Shown here: positions 13,579 through 14,731 of the stretch, piece after piece
Numbering within the stretch: the first letter of the stretch is position 1
Layout: every line of letters starts with the position of its first letter
NCBI GenBank assembly: GCA_902479095.1
Contig: CABSNL010000050.1
Span: 1 to 14,731 of the forward strand
Origin: an uncultured Collinsella sp.
GTDB taxonomy: Bacteria; Actinomycetota; Coriobacteriia; Coriobacteriales; Coriobacteriaceae
Reading direction: 5' to 3'
DNA length: 14,731 nucleotides
The notes under the pieces: model-generated
The model's database searches: none
What the model saw: the letters and a program-made list of their open reading frames with translations, nothing else
What the model was told of the DNA's origin: nothing
Made by a program: the position numbers and the translations under genes

Positions 13579-14325
13579 CTAGAACAGGAAGCCGATGGCG
13601 ATGAGGGCGATGCTGACGATGAGCACGGCGATGTCCAGGCCCTTGATGGGGTAGCGCTTGTACGAGCTGGTGCGCGTACGCAGATAGAAGCCGCGCTGTT
13701 CTGCCGCCAAGGCTGTGGCATCGGTCTTGCCCACGCTCGAGATGAGCAGTGGCACACACAGTGGCAGCATGAGCTTAAGCTTCTTGATGGGGTTCTTGGT
13801 GTCGTACTCGACGCCGCGTGCGGTCTGCGCCTCCATGATGGCGTTCATCTCCTGACCAAACACCGGCACAAAGCGCAGCGCCGTGGTAAAGGTGAAGGCA
13901 TAGCGATACGGCACGTGCAGCACCTCGACGCAGGCGTTGGCAAGGTCGTTGAGCTTGGTCACCATGAGCATGAGGATGAGCGGTAACGCCACACCCAGCA
14001 GGCGCAGGCAGGCCTTCGATCCTGTGATGAGGCCCGTGTCGGTGATAAAGCCCCACACCACGTTGCCATCGCGCATAAAGGCCAGCTGGAGCACCAGCAT
14101 GATAAGCGCGAGCGGAATCAGCAACTTGAGCAGCGAGAACAGACGGTCGACGACGCCGGCATAGGCACCCAGCGCAAGGGTGAGTGCCAAAAAGCCCAGC
14201 AGCGCCACGTAGGCGTCGGACAAGAAGATGCCGACGATGATGGCGGCGGCGAGGCCCAGTTTGACGACGGGGTTCAGGCGATGCAGCAGCGTGTCACCCG
14301 GCATGTAGTCGATGACGTTAACCAC
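13579..14325 (-). CDS. ecfT: EcfT, transmembrane subunit of an energy-coupling-factor transporter
   Basis: This membrane protein of 248 residues couples the two EcfA ATPases to a substrate-binding S component for vitamin or metal-ion uptake. It begins VVNVIDYMPGDTLLHRLNPVVKL, the usual EcfT opening (a short pre-helix, then HRLNP), with about five hydrophobic segments and long cytoplasmic coupling helices holding the two Arg-Gly motifs: AQTARGVEYD and AAEQRGFYL. I chose GTG at 14325, with AAGGAG ten bases before it, over an ATG at 14358 lying inside the ATPase gene; the chosen start overlaps ecfA by 8 bases. The S component, hence the substrate, is not in the window. Confidence 0.88.
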   Translation of the reverse strand: MVNVIDYMPGDTLLHRLNPVVKLGLAAAIIVGIFLSDAYVALLGFLALTLALGAYAGVVDRLFSLLKLLIPLALIMLVLQLAFMRDGNVVWGFITDTGLITGSKACLRLLGVALPLILMLMVTKLNDLANACVEVLHVPYRYAFTFTTALRFVPVFGQEMNAIMEAQTARGVEYDTKNPIKKLKLMLPLCVPLLISSVGKTDATALAAEQRGFYLRTRTSSYKRYPIKGLDIAVLIVSIALIAIGFLF

Positions 14326-14690
14326 GGTGGACCATCTCCTTGGTAATTCGAACGACATCGGTGACCTCGCTCACCTGCGCAAAAGCGGGCGAGACGGAAG
14401 ATGCCAGACGGCGCGAGAGTTCGATGACCTGGGGCGGCTCAACGTAGGCACGCTGCATGAGATCGATGTTCGAGAATAGCTCGTGCGTGCGGCCGCGGTC
14501 GAGGATGCGGCCGTCGGCCATTACCACGATGCGCTCGGCAAAGTCGGAGACAACTTCCATGTCGTGGCAGACCATGATAACGGCGCAGCCGCGCTCGGCC
14601 ATGGTGCGCACGGTTTCCATGACGGTCATGCACTCGCGGTAGTCAAGGCCGCTCGTGGGCTCGTCGAGCACGACGATCTTGGGCTCAACC
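14318..14690 (-). CDS. ecfA: EcfA ATPase of an ECF transporter, C-terminal fragment cut by the contig end
   Basis: The last 123 or so residues of an ABC ATPase. Walker B and D-loop IVVLDEPTSGLD and the H-loop MVCHDMEVVSDFAERIVVMADGRILDRG are clear, followed by the C-terminal region VEPPQVIELSRRLA seen in EcfA proteins. Walker A and the signature motif lie beyond the end. The frame can be read further into 14691-14707 as MCIRDR, but those bases are sequencing adapter; genuine sequence begins at VEPK. It overlaps ecfT by 8 bases in one operon. Confidence 0.9.
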
Positions 14691-14731
14691 CTGTCTCTTA
14701 TACACATCTGACGCTGCCGACGAAGCTAGAA
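14691..14731 (+). other. Illumina Nextera adapter contamination at the contig end
   Basis: CTGTCTCTTATACACATCT (14691-14709) is the Tn5 mosaic-end complement. It continues as GACGCTGCCGACGA (14710-14723), matching the Nextera read-1 side adapter. The final eight bases AGCTAGAA have the length and place of an i5 index (reverse complement TTCTAGCT). This is library-construction sequence, not a mobile element and not part of the organism. Confidence 0.98.

Noticed and set aside
1..14690. CRISPR arrays, tRNA or rRNA genes, insertion sequences, prophage genes
   Set aside because: I looked for regular repeats, cloverleaf arms, transposase motifs and phage proteins and found none; the gaps are short and mostly regulatory.
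14691..14709. A Tn5-type mosaic end suggesting a transposon
   Set aside because: It continues into the Nextera sequencing adapter and an index at the very end of the contig, so it is a library artefact.

Overview
The window is a GC-rich bacterial chromosome segment with short intergenic gaps. It most resembles a Coriobacteriia gut actinobacterium, probably Collinsella or a close relative. That placement is inference from GC content, gene content and remembered protein similarity; no 16S or marker search was possible. The right edge is not genome: the last 41 bases are Illumina Nextera adapter plus an 8-base index-like tail, so the window ends at an assembly contig end.

Left part (1-5503): a lysine/diaminopimelate block. 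On the minus strand, a long 5' leader with a lysine riboswitch (about 4163-4030) and a downstream hairpin next to the ribosome binding site precedes one reading frame that joins diaminopimelate decarboxylase (LysA) to dihydrodipicolinate synthase (DapA) with no stop between them. Then follow dapB (TTG start, 8-base overlap) and dapH (tetrahydrodipicolinate N-acetyltransferase), ending at an intrinsic terminator. Divergent from this operon is an M20-family amidohydrolase, a good candidate for the N-acetyl-diaminopimelate deacetylase that the acetylase branch needs. Only the aminotransferase and the aspartate-to-semialdehyde steps are missing from the window.

Middle part (5504-9120), plus strand: a HigB/HigA toxin-antitoxin pair behind a consensus -10 box, a degenerate LexA-like site and HigA-like palindromes; a small membrane protein; an FxLYD-domain membrane-anchored protein whose Shine-Dalgarno lies inside a perfect 14-bp stem; an XRE-like helix-turn-helix protein; and a membrane-anchored Hanks-type Ser/Thr kinase that is probably translated from a leaderless mRNA. 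A strong bidirectional terminator closes this part.

Right part (9121-14690): a secreted coiled-coil plus lysozyme-like cell-wall hydrolase (minus) with an unusually palindrome-dense upstream region; a MOSC-domain protein (minus); a D-aspartate ligase-like ATP-grasp enzyme and an aspartate/glutamate racemase (plus), which together look like a module for a D-Asp peptidoglycan cross-bridge; a bidirectional terminator; then EcfT and the C-terminal part of an EcfA ATPase (minus) of an energy-coupling-factor vitamin/metal transporter, cut by the contig end.

One loose theme is cell-wall metabolism: DAP/lysine synthesis, D-Asp cross-bridge formation, a wall hydrolase and a membrane Ser/Thr kinase. 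The most notable observations are the LysA-DapA fusion under a lysine riboswitch, the SD-sequestering hairpin before the FxLYD gene, the nested palindromes before the wall hydrolase, and the adapter artefact that creates a false N-terminus (MCIRDR) on the last ORF.
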